A stretch of 64,000 nucleotides of DNA from an uncultured Desulfovibrio sp. (GCA_913060505.1 CAJXRQ010000015.1:1-64000); one strand, 5' to 3'; counted from the first letter of the stretch, positions 54,253-62,511 are shown. The notes: generated by a model from the letters alone, not told the origin. Numbers and translations are program-made.

Positions 54253-54429
54253 ATGGATACGGCTATAGCGTTGATTATTGTTGCAGTGGCTGCGGTATAT
54301 GTTTTTCGTCGCATGCGGCGCAACATGTCCGGTAAGTCCAGTTGCGGGTGCGGGAGCGATTGCGGCTCCTGCTGCGGCAACGATTCCAACGAAAGCTGCT
54401 CTTCCCAAAAGGATGCGCCTCTGAAATAG
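54253..54429 (+). CDS. FeoB-associated Cys-rich membrane protein
   Basis: It encodes 58 residues from the ATG at 54253 (GGAGG five bases upstream). One helix (TAIALIIVAVAAVYVFRRM) is followed by CGCGSDCGSCC and one more Cys, seven or more cysteines in a short tail. This is the layout of FeoB-associated Cys-rich proteins. It is the last gene before a strong terminator. Its presence ties the ABC part to iron. Confidence 0.82.
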   Translation: MDTAIALIIVAVAAVYVFRRMRRNMSGKSSCGCGSDCGSCCGNDSNESCSSQKDAPLK

Positions 54430-54489
54430 CCTTTTTCTTTTCATGTTCCGGCATTATCCGGACGGCGCCGATTGCCCCCGGTGCCCGTT

Positions 54490-54537
54490 GATGTTCCCGC
54501 CTGTTTCTGCCGTTGCAGCGCGGGAACATCTTTTTTT
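54490..54537 (+). terminator. Terminator of the feo/metal operon
   Basis: GATGTTCCCGC (54490-54500) pairs with GCGGGAACATC (54520-54530), then TTTTTTT. It stands 60 bases after the last gene. Confidence 0.85.
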
Positions 54538-54552
54538 GGGGGGGGGAAAGGA

Positions 54553-54627
54553 GCAGGGCAGCGCCCTGCACCCGCAAGCGACACGTCCCTTGACCCTTTT
54601 CTGTCCCGTATTCTGCGAATACGGGAC
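54553..54627 (-). repeat. Dispersed repeat family A, copy 3 (complete)
   Basis: Read on the minus strand: GTCCCGTATTC/GAATACGGGAC (54627-54603), CAAGGGAC/GTCGCTTG (one mismatch) and GCAGGGC/GCCCTGC (54569-54553). The first stem differs from copy 2 at two positions, both compensated on the other arm. Confidence 0.75.
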
Positions 54628-54741
54628 GGGGGTGGGAGAATAAATAGAAGAGAGAATTTTTGATAGTAGAGGGATTGACATTGAAAGGGTCTCGTTTGTC
54701 CGGCTATGTTTGAGATCTCCTGTTTTTCCCCCATAACGCAT

Positions 54742-54784
54742 AAACAAAACTGCGCCCCGGTTAGCAGTGCTAACCGGGGCGCAG
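54742..54784 (-). terminator. Terminator of cydAB
   Basis: CTGCGCCCCGGTTAGC (54750-54765) pairs perfectly over 16 bp with 54769-54784. On the minus strand it is followed by TTTTGTTT. Confidence 0.85.
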
Positions 54785-54795
54785 GCATAAACGGT

Positions 54796-54837
54796 TTGGG
54801 AGATTCCAAAGAACCTTTTTCCCAAAAGATTCTTTGG
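54796..54837 (-). repeat. Dispersed repeat family B, copy 2
   Basis: CCAAAGAATCTTTT and AAAAGGTTCTTTGG form a hairpin on the minus strand, followed by GGAATCTCCCAAAC, matching the element at 18424-18463. It lies 18 bases after the cydB stop. Confidence 0.65.
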
Positions 54838-54854
54838 CCGCCGGAGGCTTCTTC

Positions 54855-55886
54855 CTAGTATTCGAGTTCAGCCTCGTCCACGGGATGGCTGAAGTGCTTG
54901 TATGCCCAGAACTGGTAAAGCAGCACGGTGGGCACGAAAACAATCGCCACACCAAGCATGATCATGAGTGTCAGCTCGCTGGATGACGAGTTCATGATGG
55001 TCAGGCTGTTGGCTGGGTTGGGATTGGACGGAATGATGGCCGGGAACAGGCCTATCACGCCGAACATGGCCGTGCCGCCGATAAAGACCGCAGACGATCC
55101 CCATGCTCCCCACCAACGGGAAGACCCCATGTATACACGCATGAGCACCAGCCCGCCCACAGGCAGGGCCAGCACCACAAACAGCAACGGTGTTTGCAGA
55201 TAATTACCGAAGAGCTGCGTGCTCACGGCCGAAAAGGCCAGGAACAGTACGGTGATGACCACCAGCACCGGCCAGAGCTTGACCGCAAGGTTGATGGCCC
55301 GTTCGCGCAGATCGCCCTGTGCCCGGATGGCCAGCCAGAGCGCACCGTGCATCACGAACATGACCGTGAACAATACGCCGCCAGCCAGGCCGTATGGATT
55401 GAGCAGCTGGAAGATGTTGGCCTGATTGAGATGCGTTTCGTCCAGAGGCAGCCCCTGGAAGATGTTCGCAAAGGCGACACCCAGCAGCAGGGCAGGCAGG
55501 AAGCTGCCAAGGAACTGGCAGGTATCCCATACCTTTTTCCATGCCGCGCTTTCCACCTTGGAGCGGAATTCAAAGGATACGCCGCGCAGGATCAGTGCGA
55601 AGAGCAGCAGCATGAGCGGGGTATAGAGACCGCTGAACATCTGTGCATAGGCCAGCGGAAAAGCGGCGAAAGTCACGCCGCCTGCGGTGATGAGCCAAAC
55701 TTCATTGCCGTCCCAGAACGGGCCGACGGAATTGTACATGACCCGTTTTTCGGTTTCATTTTTTGCCAGGAAGGGCATCAGTGTGCCGACACCCAGATCA
55801 AAGCCGTCGAGTACAAAGTACATCGCCCACAGCACGCCCCAGAGCAGGAACCAGACAGTGGCAAGGGTATAGTGCAGAGATTCCAT
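54855..55886 (-). CDS. cydB: Cytochrome bd oxidase subunit II
   Basis: The 343-residue membrane protein has the CydB N-terminus (VWFLLWGVLWAMYFVLDGFDLG), the GPFWDGNEVWLITAGG motif and RGVSFEFRSK. It pairs with CydA to reduce oxygen to water with quinol. It starts 27 bases after cydA. In a strict or near-strict anaerobe the enzyme mainly protects against oxygen. A GGAG site precedes the ATG. Confidence 0.95.
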   Translation of the reverse strand: MESLHYTLATVWFLLWGVLWAMYFVLDGFDLGVGTLMPFLAKNETEKRVMYNSVGPFWDGNEVWLITAGGVTFAAFPLAYAQMFSGLYTPLMLLLFALILRGVSFEFRSKVESAAWKKVWDTCQFLGSFLPALLLGVAFANIFQGLPLDETHLNQANIFQLLNPYGLAGGVLFTVMFVMHGALWLAIRAQGDLRERAINLAVKLWPVLVVITVLFLAFSAVSTQLFGNYLQTPLLFVVLALPVGGLVLMRVYMGSSRWWGAWGSSAVFIGGTAMFGVIGLFPAIIPSNPNPANSLTIMNSSSSELTLMIMLGVAIVFVPTVLLYQFWAYKHFSHPVDEAELEY

Positions 55887-55913
55887 GTTTTCTTCTCCTT
55901 TTTCGTCTGTTTC

Positions 55914-57215
55914 CTAGTGGCCTTCCACGGGGCCCTGCTTGGCAAAGCGGATCATGAGCCAGATGCCGCAGATGCCCAACAGCGTGTAGATGGCGCACAT
56001 GACGATGAACGAGAAGCCCACCTGCGCCGCAGTAATATTGGATACGGCGTCCGAGGTGCGCATGACTCCATACACGATCCATGGCTGGCGGCCGACTTCG
56101 GCCACGATCCACCCGAATTCTATGGCAAGATACGGCGCAGGAATAAGGAACGGCAGCACTTTCAGGAACGTGGGATAGTTTTCGATGCTGTCACGTTTGA
56201 GCCATGCAAAGGCCGCGACCAGAATCATGAGCGTGCCGAGTCCCACCATGGCGCGAAAAGACCAGAAAGTCAGGGCCACGGGCGGACGTTCGTTTTCGGG
56301 GATGTCGTTCAGCCCCACAACTTCCGCCGAGGGATCGTTGAAGGCCAGAAAGCTGAGCAGACCCGGAATGGGCAGGGCTTCCAGAAGGTTGCCTTCCTGA
56401 CCGGGGATTTGCAGCAAATACATGGGCGCGTTGGTCTGGGTGTGCCAGTGCGACTCCATGGCCGCCAGTTTGGCAGGCTGCACCTCGGCCACATGGTTGC
56501 CGTGGAAGTGCCCCTGGCTGGCAACCAGTATGGAGGCCACAAGTGCCAGTGTTGCGCCGAGGCGGAATGATTTTTTGAAAAAGTCGGTTTCGTTTTTGCG
56601 CAGCAGGTGCCATGCGGAAACACCCATCACGAAAAACGAAGCCACACAGAACGCGCCTAGGATAGTGTGCATGAATTCATGCCAGGCAAACATATTGGTG
56701 ATGACGGCAACGAAATCCGCCAACTCGGCCCGACCATTGCGCATCACGTATCCTACAGGCTGCTGCATGAAACCGTTTGCAATGAGAATCCAGATGGCGG
56801 AAAGGTTGCTGGCTCCGGCCACTAGCCATGCGGTGATCATGTGCGCCTTGGGTGAAAGTTTGTTCCATCCGAAGGTCCACACGCCAACAAACGTGGATTC
56901 CAGGAAGAAGGCCGCCGTGGCCTCAATGGCCAGCAGTGAGCCGAAAATGTCGCCAACATACGCGGAGTAACCCGCCCAGTTGGTGCCGAACTGGAATTCC
57001 AGCGTAATGCCGGTCACTACGCCCAGCGCAAAGTTCACCAGAAAAATTTTGCCCCAGAACTTGGCCATTTTCCGGTACACTTCCTTTCCGGTCCTGACGA
57101 ATGCGGTTTCCATGCAGGCAATGAGCACGGACATTCCCAGAGTCAGGGGCACGAAAATGAAGTGGAAAGCGGTGGCAGAAGCAAACTGCAACCGAGAAAG
57201 CATTAGAGCATCCAT
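55914..57215 (-). CDS. cydA: Cytochrome bd oxidase subunit I
   Basis: The 433-residue protein is of the short Q-loop type. The N-terminal FASATAFHFIFVPLTLG carries the heme b595-side histidine, TNMFAWHEFMHTILGAFCV another conserved histidine, and GWIVAEVGRQPWIVYG the GRQPW motif with the region of the b558 ligands. The quinol loop between about residues 240 and 310 is short. It is the first gene of cydAB. The 240-base upstream region holds a 7-bp hairpin at 57269-57287. Confidence 0.95.
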   Translation of the reverse strand: MDALMLSRLQFASATAFHFIFVPLTLGMSVLIACMETAFVRTGKEVYRKMAKFWGKIFLVNFALGVVTGITLEFQFGTNWAGYSAYVGDIFGSLLAIEATAAFFLESTFVGVWTFGWNKLSPKAHMITAWLVAGASNLSAIWILIANGFMQQPVGYVMRNGRAELADFVAVITNMFAWHEFMHTILGAFCVASFFVMGVSAWHLLRKNETDFFKKSFRLGATLALVASILVASQGHFHGNHVAEVQPAKLAAMESHWHTQTNAPMYLLQIPGQEGNLLEALPIPGLLSFLAFNDPSAEVVGLNDIPENERPPVALTFWSFRAMVGLGTLMILVAAFAWLKRDSIENYPTFLKVLPFLIPAPYLAIEFGWIVAEVGRQPWIVYGVMRTSDAVSNITAAQVGFSFIVMCAIYTLLGICGIWLMIRFAKQGPVEGH

Positions 57216-57268
57216 ACAATCCCCCTCGAAAAAGATATTTTCATCTATATGCCTGAAAAAAACGATTC

Positions 57269-57287
57269 AATCCACATCTCGTGGATT
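57269..57287. promoter_or_regulatory. Inverted repeat upstream of cydA
   Basis: AATCCAC and GTGGATT form a perfect 7-bp repeat with a 5-base spacer, 54-72 bases before the cydA start. It could be a regulator site. It does not match the Rex or FNR consensus that I know. Confidence 0.35.
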
Positions 57288-57395
57288 TTTATAAGACCTA
57301 CATCAGCCACGGCGAGGAATCAATAAAAATTATTATTACTACTTCACGTTAGCGTTTTACGGATGAGGGCAGCTTTCAGAGGGCGGTTTTTGAAA

Positions 57396-57430
57396 ATAAA
57401 AAAAGCGTCCACCGTTTGAAGATGGACGCT
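57396..57430 (-). terminator. Terminator of the phosphofructokinase gene
   Basis: AGCGTCCA (57404-57411) pairs with TGGACGCT (57423-57430); on the minus strand TTTTTTTATTTTC follows. It stands 25 bases after the stop. Confidence 0.85.
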
Positions 57431-57455
57431 CGTTCATTCTGTTTGCAATATTTGT

Positions 57456-58784
57456 TTACTCGTTTTTCATGCTGGCTGGTTGCCCGGTTGATTCCAGTAC
57501 CGCGCGCCAGTAGTTGGAGCAGGTGTTGAGCTTTTTGCGCGCTTTCGTCATCAATTTCATGGGAATGTGCACATATCGCCCATTCCAGCGCGAAATAACC
57601 AGTCCGGTACGTCCGGTCATGCCGGCGTGAACGGCGTGGATGCCAAGGAACGAGCAGTATATGCGGTCGTTCGCATTGGCCGGGACCGAGCGGATGATGT
57701 AGCTGGGGTCAATATATTTGAGGGTGCATTCAATACCCTTCTGATGGAAATATTCCTTGATTTCGGTTTTGAGGGTTCCGGCGATGTCGCCAAGCACCGG
57801 GTTACCGGATTTATCCTGCTCGCGACTCTGGCCGATGATGTTTTGCCCGGCGCCTTCAGCCACCACGATAACCGCGTGGCCGTGTTCATGCACACGTTCC
57901 CCAAGGTGATGCAGAAAACCGTTATCGCCCTGCAGGTCGAATTCGTCTTCGGGCACGAGAACGAAGTCCACGTCCTGCAAGGCCATGGCACTTTGTGCGG
58001 CAATGAAGCCGGATTCCCGGCCCATGACTTTGACCAGCCCCAGTCCCCATGGTGCCCCAGTGGCTTCCACATGAGCGCAACGAATGGCCTCGGTGGCTTT
58101 TTCCACGGCCGTGTCGAACCCGAAGGACGGTGACGCGAACTGGATGTCATTGTCGATAGTCTTGGGCAATCCCACAAGAGCAATGGAAAGATTTCGTTTG
58201 GATATTTCCGCCTGTACACGTTCCGCGGCTTTCAAGGTTCCGTCGCCGCCGATCATGAACAGGATGGAAATATTCATGCGTTCCAGAGCATCCACTATTT
58301 CGGTGACTTCCTGCGGACCTCGGGAGCTGCCGAGCATGGTGCCACCGAATTCGTGGATTTGGCTCACGTTTTCCGGGGTCAGTTCCATGACGTCATACCC
58401 CTCGGCAGGAATGAATCCGGCAAGCCCATAGCGGATGCCCAGTACGCTGGGGACGTGATATTCATTGTGAGCGGTCATGACGATGGCCCGGATTACGTCG
58501 TTCAAGCCCGGGCAGAGTCCGCCACAGGTGACGACCGCGCATTTGGCCTTGCTGGGATCGAAATAGAGTTTGGTCCGGGGACCGGCCAGTTCAAAGTAGG
58601 CGGGTTCCTTTTTTTTGCGACCCCTGGTTCCCTCTATGCTTTGGCGCGAGAGGTTGACCAGAACGGCGTCGTCCTCTTCAACATAACGTCCGTGCTTGAG
58701 AGGGCTGCTGACCTTGGGGTCTCCCAGTCGTGGAATGTCCGTATCCGAGGGCTTGTAGACCTGCTCCTTGCAGATTTGCGGCAT
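57456..58784 (-). CDS. pfk: 6-phosphofructokinase, long type with mixed ATP/PPi signature
   Basis: The 442-residue protein starts at the ATG at 58784 (GGAGAGG upstream). Key motifs are CGGLCPGLNDVIRA, FGGTMLGSSRG, GGDGTLKAA (179-187) and PKTIDNDI (207-214), then MGRESGFIA. In this family glycine in GGDG is linked with ATP use, while lysine in PKTIDND is linked with PPi enzymes. The combination here (G, K) is known from ATP-dependent trypanosome and plant-related enzymes. ATP dependence is therefore likely. The first 75 residues are an extension. It is a single gene with its own terminator. Confidence 0.9.
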   Translation of the reverse strand: MPQICKEQVYKPSDTDIPRLGDPKVSSPLKHGRYVEEDDAVLVNLSRQSIEGTRGRKKKEPAYFELAGPRTKLYFDPSKAKCAVVTCGGLCPGLNDVIRAIVMTAHNEYHVPSVLGIRYGLAGFIPAEGYDVMELTPENVSQIHEFGGTMLGSSRGPQEVTEIVDALERMNISILFMIGGDGTLKAAERVQAEISKRNLSIALVGLPKTIDNDIQFASPSFGFDTAVEKATEAIRCAHVEATGAPWGLGLVKVMGRESGFIAAQSAMALQDVDFVLVPEDEFDLQGDNGFLHHLGERVHEHGHAVIVVAEGAGQNIIGQSREQDKSGNPVLGDIAGTLKTEIKEYFHQKGIECTLKYIDPSYIIRSVPANANDRIYCSFLGIHAVHAGMTGRTGLVISRWNGRYVHIPMKLMTKARKKLNTCSNYWRAVLESTGQPASMKNE

Positions 58785-58894
58785 GATCCTCTCCGGTTTT
58801 TTTTCGGAATGTTGAGATTGCTTCCACAATGCTATAAGGGAATAGATACTTGGGCAAATTATATTTCCCTTACATTGAGGTGACGAGCACGAAA

Positions 58895-59317
58895 ATGGGC
58901 AAAATGAACTGGAATCCGTGGGTGGGAATGGATATGGCCGCCGAAGAACTGGATCGGCTCATGGGCAAATCGTGTCCGGGCGCGGCTGCCGTGTGGAAAC
59001 CTGTGGCTGATATGGTCGAGGATTCAAAGGGCGTGGTCATCCGGCTGGATGTCCCCGGCGTCTCTCTGGAAGATGTAACCGTGGAAATCAAGGGCAACGA
59101 GCTGTTGGTCTACGGCATACGCCGGTTCGGGCGCGATGAGCACAGCAACGCCTTTCATGTGTTGGAGCGGCCGTGCGGTCCGTTCGTGCGCCGCTTCACC
59201 CTGCCGGTTTCCGTGGATCGGGATTCGGTACGTGCCCGGCTCAAGCATGGGGAATTGACTGTCTCCGTGGCTCGCAAGAAAGTGCGCCGGAGAACCATTC
59301 CCGTGAACCAGCCCTGA
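58895..59317 (+). CDS. Small heat-shock protein, Hsp20 family
   Basis: It encodes 140 residues from the ATG at 58895. The alpha-crystallin domain is visible as VWKPVADMVEDSKGVVIRLDVPGVSLEDVTVEIKGNELLVYG and ending GELTVSVARKK. It holds unfolding proteins under stress. The nearest GAGG lies 14 bases before the ATG, longer than usual, so the exact start is less sure. No heat-shock operator was identified. Confidence 0.88.
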   Translation: MGKMNWNPWVGMDMAAEELDRLMGKSCPGAAAVWKPVADMVEDSKGVVIRLDVPGVSLEDVTVEIKGNELLVYGIRRFGRDEHSNAFHVLERPCGPFVRRFTLPVSVDRDSVRARLKHGELTVSVARKKVRRRTIPVNQP

Positions 59318-59403
59318 TATTCGTCAATATTGCAAATGGCCGTTGCGATCTTCGACGTTCTGTTTTTTTATCAGAAAAATTTAATTCTTGTGCCGAGCCG
59401 TTG

Positions 59404-60075
59404 TCAGCGGACATTGAGCGCCCAGAAGTAGTGTTGCTTGCCTGCCACCGGGTAGGATGTGGCTGCCGTCAGGCCCCATGATTCGGGCAAATCCGCCTCC
59501 GGCGGCGGATCGTTGGACAGGATCACCAGCATGCCGCCGGGATAGCCGTCCGCAGGTCGAAGCATGGGACGGGTGAAGTCCAACAGTTTTCTCCATGGCA
59601 TGAATGCCTTGCTTACGATGAGGTCCGCCGTGCTTTCCTGCTCCGACTGTTGCAAACGATCCAGTGCTTCCTCTGCCCGGCCATGAAAGACCTCGGTATG
59701 GGGCAGTCCCAGCCGGGCGAGCGCGGAACGCATGAATCCAACCCGTTTTTGCCGTACTTCCACCAGCCAGTAGCGGCCATCCTGCCAGAACATGCGCAAG
59801 GGAATTCCGGGCAGCCCGGCCCCGGCGCCAAAATCAAGGCAAAGCGGGTTTTCCCGCAGGGATTGGTCGTTCAGGAATTCGGCCAGATACAGGCTGTCCA
59901 CCACCAGTGAATTCAGCATGTCCTCCCAGTGCGATGGCCCCACAAGATTCATTTTGCGGTTCCATTGTTCGAGCATGCTCAGGTATCGGACCAACTGGTC
60001 GGCCTGTTCCTGTGTAGCGGTCCTGTCCAGTTTGCCGACTGCGCGCAAGACCTTTTGTGCGTTTATGGTTGCCAT
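59404..60075 (-). CDS. rsmG: 16S rRNA (guanine-N7) methyltransferase RsmG
   Basis: The 223-residue protein has MLEQWNRKMNLVGPSHWEDMLNSLVVDSL, the SAM-binding motif LDFGAGAGLPGIPL, and VEVRQKRVGFMRSALARLGL. RsmG modifies G527 of 16S rRNA, and its loss gives low-level streptomycin resistance in known bacteria. The start at 60075 fits the family; an upstream ATG at 60174 is too far and lies in sppA. It follows sppA by 37 bases in the same orientation. Confidence 0.92.
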   Translation of the reverse strand: MATINAQKVLRAVGKLDRTATQEQADQLVRYLSMLEQWNRKMNLVGPSHWEDMLNSLVVDSLYLAEFLNDQSLRENPLCLDFGAGAGLPGIPLRMFWQDGRYWLVEVRQKRVGFMRSALARLGLPHTEVFHGRAEEALDRLQQSEQESTADLIVSKAFMPWRKLLDFTRPMLRPADGYPGGMLVILSNDPPPEADLPESWGLTAATSYPVAGKQHYFWALNVR

Positions 60076-60112
60076 GGGCCGCGTGTATCCGGTTTGCCTT
60101 CGCCCGTCCAGC

Positions 60113-61078
60113 CTACCAGCCCGGATTCCAGAGGTAATAGAACCCGGCCTTGGGCGGAAGCAGGTGCCCGACATCCATGTTCAGCAGCGCGGCCCGACCC
60201 GGCTCCGCCGTGCTCATGGTATTGTATGGATTGTCGTCCGGGTATTCGTCGCGGCGGTAGGCCACCACACGGGCCTTGTCCACTCCTGCCAGCCTGCGGG
60301 CTTCGGCAAAGGCGTCGTCCATGTATCCGATCTTGTCCACCAGCCCCAATTCTTTTGCCTGCGCCGCCGTGAAAATGCGGGCCGTACGGATTTTGGCAAA
60401 GGCCTGTTCGGATGGATGGCGGCGCTCACGCACCACGGCATGGAAACGTCCGGCCATGTCGTCGATGATGTCCTGGAAAAGCCTGCGTTCCTTTTCCGTG
60501 GCCGGAGCAAAGGGCGATCCCATATCCTTGTCCGCGCCGGATTTGGACACTTCGACATCCACGCCGATTTTGTCCATGAGCCCAACCACTTTGGGGCGTA
60601 CGAGAATCACACCCACGGAGCCGGTCAGGGTCGTGGGATGGGCAATGATCGTATCCGCTGCGAGCGCGGTGTAATAACCGCCGGAAGCGGCCACATCCAT
60701 CATCAGGGCAACCACGGCCTGCCCGGTTTTTTCTCGGTGCTTCATCAACTCGCGGTAGAGGATGTCGCTGGCCGTTGTCGTGCCGCCCGGTGAATTGATC
60801 TTGACCACGACGGCCTTGATGTCCTTGTCCCTGGCGGCCCGCCGCAGATGGCTGACCAGCTCCTGCACCGCTCCTGGTTTGGAGCGCAACAGGCCCGAAC
60901 GGGGCTGGTCCTGCAAGAAGCCGGACACGTTCACCAGAAGGATTTTGGCCTCTCCCTCGCCCTGCAGGGTGTATTCGGACAGCGGGTCTGTGGCCTGGGA
61001 AAAGAGTTTGAACTTGGGGGCGCAACCCCATGCCAGCAAAAGCATCAGCAGAACCGGAACAATGTATCGTTTGCGCAT
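60113..61078 (-). CDS. sppA: Signal peptide peptidase SppA, single-domain type
   Basis: It encodes 321 residues from the ATG at 61078 (AAGGAG upstream). The N-terminus is a signal anchor with a possible lipoprotein site (LLLAWGC). The serine protease core has INSPGGTTTASDILY, the nucleophile serine in VAASGGYYTALAAD and the general-base lysine in SKSGADKDMGSPF, matching B. subtilis SppA. It cleaves remnant signal peptides in the membrane. It is co-oriented with rsmG and probably co-transcribed. Confidence 0.92.
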   Translation of the reverse strand: MRKRYIVPVLLMLLLAWGCAPKFKLFSQATDPLSEYTLQGEGEAKILLVNVSGFLQDQPRSGLLRSKPGAVQELVSHLRRAARDKDIKAVVVKINSPGGTTTASDILYRELMKHREKTGQAVVALMMDVAASGGYYTALAADTIIAHPTTLTGSVGVILVRPKVVGLMDKIGVDVEVSKSGADKDMGSPFAPATEKERRLFQDIIDDMAGRFHAVVRERRHPSEQAFAKIRTARIFTAAQAKELGLVDKIGYMDDAFAEARRLAGVDKARVVAYRRDEYPDDNPYNTMSTAEPGRAALLNMDVGHLLPPKAGFYYLWNPGW

Positions 61079-61149
61079 GGTCGTCTCCTTTGGATGTGTC
61101 ACAGCATAGCCGTTGACAGGCGCGGGGACAAGACGGACAATGCGGCCCC

Positions 61150-61500
61150 ATGAGTGATTCATTAAAAGAACTGACAGAAAACATACGTGTATTCGTGGAT
61201 GAACGGGACTGGGCAGCGTTCCAGTCTCCAAAGAATCTGGCAATGGCCCTGTGCGGCGAAGCCGGGGAGCTGGCCGAACAGTTTCAGTGGCTGACGCAGG
61301 AACAGAGCCGCAATCCCGAGCCGGACCGCAGGCAGCGCATTGCGGACGAATGCGCGGACGTGCTTGTGTATCTGGTACGCATTGCGGACGAATTGGGTTT
61401 TGACCTCGTGGAGGCGGCCCGGTCCAAGTGCCTGAAGAACGAAAAAAAATATCCGGTGGAATTGGTGCACGGTCGCCTGAAACGCCGGGACGAATACTAG
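61150..61500 (+). CDS. MazG-like nucleotide pyrophosphohydrolase
   Basis: The 116-residue protein fits the all-alpha NTP-PPase family: the metal site ALCGEAGELAEQFQW and ADECADVLVYLVRIAD carry the conserved EExxE and D residues, followed by SKCLKNEKKYP. Small members (DCTPP1/RS21-C6 type) clean up dCTP or modified nucleotides. It opens a short run with queD and dtd and diverges from sppA over 71 bases. Confidence 0.9.
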   Translation: MSDSLKELTENIRVFVDERDWAAFQSPKNLAMALCGEAGELAEQFQWLTQEQSRNPEPDRRQRIADECADVLVYLVRIADELGFDLVEAARSKCLKNEKKYPVELVHGRLKRRDEY

Positions 61501-61525
61501 CGGTTTGGCCGCAGGGAGCAAATGC

Positions 61526-61918
61526 ATGGCCGGTAAATGGAAACTGACCATTACTCAGGATTTTTCCTCGTCGCACCAGTTGCGCAACTACGGGGGCAAG
61601 TGTGAACACATGCATGGCCACAACTTTGGTGTTGAGGTCTGCGTGCAGGGCGAAAAGCTGGACGACAAGGTTCACTACCTTATGGATTTCAAGGAATTGA
61701 AACGGCATACAAAAGCCGTTCTGGATACGCTGGATCATAAGCATCTTAACGAGGTTCCTCCGTTTACCGAGATCAATCCCTCGTCCGAAAATCTGGCCAT
61801 GCACATTTACCGGGAACTCAAGCCGACACTGCCGCAAAATGTGGAACTCGCATGGGTCAGCGTGTCGGAAAAGGAATCCTCCAAGGCGACCTATTGGGAG
61901 GAGGATTCGTGCGGCTGA
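61526..61918 (+). CDS. queD: 6-carboxytetrahydropterin synthase QueD / PTPS family
   Basis: It encodes 130 residues from the ATG at 61526 (GGGAG eight bases upstream). The zinc histidines are seen in FSSSHQL and MHGHNF, with the catalytic cysteine in GGKCEHMHGH. MDFKELKR, LDHKHLNE and NPSSENLAMHI are also conserved. It acts in queuosine or a related pterin pathway. The last ten bases overlap dtd. Confidence 0.9.
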   Translation: MAGKWKLTITQDFSSSHQLRNYGGKCEHMHGHNFGVEVCVQGEKLDDKVHYLMDFKELKRHTKAVLDTLDHKHLNEVPPFTEINPSSENLAMHIYRELKPTLPQNVELAWVSVSEKESSKATYWEEDSCG

Positions 61919-62373
61919 TCATCCAGCGCGTGACCGAAGCGCGTGTGTTGGTGGACAAGGAGATAAAGGGGGAGATCGGCACCGGTTTCCTGGTGCTGGT
62001 CGGTTTCGGGCGTGAAGACGATGCGAACCTTCCCGGTTCGGCCGCCTGGAACAAGATGCTCGACAAACTCGTGAACCTGCGGATTTTTACTGACGACGAT
62101 GGCCGATTCAATCTGAGCCTCAAGGATGTGGCCGGTGATTTGCTGCTGGTTTCCCAGTTCACCCTGTATGCGGATTGCCGCAAGGGGCGTCGCCCTTCAT
62201 TTACTGATGCATGCGTCCCGGAACTGGCGGATTCCCTGTTTGGCCGCTTTGTGGAGGATGCCCGCGCCAAGGCTCCAGCAACCGTGGCAACAGGCGTGTT
62301 TGGGGCCGAAATGTTTCTGGATTTCACCAATTGGGGACCAGTGACCATCACCCTCGACAGTCGGGATTTTTAG
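61909..62373 (+). CDS. dtd: D-aminoacyl-tRNA deacylase
   Basis: The 154-residue protein starts at GTG 61909, chosen because GGGAGGAGG stands directly before it and VRLIIQRVTEARV is the family N-terminus. SQFTLYADCRKGRRPSF is the active-site motif, and NWGPVTI is the Gly-cisPro-type selection segment. It removes D-amino acids from tRNA. It overlaps queD by ten bases in a different frame. Confidence 0.94.
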   Translation: MRLIIQRVTEARVLVDKEIKGEIGTGFLVLVGFGREDDANLPGSAAWNKMLDKLVNLRIFTDDDGRFNLSLKDVAGDLLLVSQFTLYADCRKGRRPSFTDACVPELADSLFGRFVEDARAKAPATVATGVFGAEMFLDFTNWGPVTITLDSRDF

Positions 62374-62476
62374 GAAGAGGAGTGTGATGTCGCCTGTGGC
62401 GGCATTGGATGACAAGACTTTGCCTCTCTGCTTTCTCCATACAAAAGAGCTTCTTTAAAGACTTTAAAGCTATAAG

Positions 62477-62511
62477 CAACGGCCCGCCCTGCATCGCAGG
62501 GCGGGCCGTTG
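62477..62511. repeat. Perfect 17-bp hairpin without T-run
   Basis: CAACGGCCCGCCCTGC and GCAGGGCGGGCCGTTG enclose a three-base loop. There is no T-run on either side. It may stabilise the 3' end of the dtd transcript or belong to another repeat. Confidence 0.6.

Larger units (their letters stand above)
54430..54854. other. 425-base intergenic region packed with hairpins
   Basis: It lies between the convergent metal operon and cydB and holds no gene I would support. It contains, in order, the plus-strand terminator, repeat A copy 3, the cydB terminator and repeat B copy 2. Short frames in it are explained by the repeats. Confidence 0.7.

Noticed and set aside
54443-54825. Overlapping small frames between the metal operon and cydB
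   Set aside because: They run through two terminators and two repeats and have no conserved protein features.
55194-56570. Plus-strand open frame (458 codons) across cydB and cydA
   Set aside because: It spans two genuine genes in antisense and its His/Gln/Glu-rich product is typical of shadow frames.
62477-62511. Reading the 17-bp hairpin as the dtd terminator
   Set aside because: There is no T-run on either side; the hairpin at 62534-62582 with eight T residues is the better terminator.
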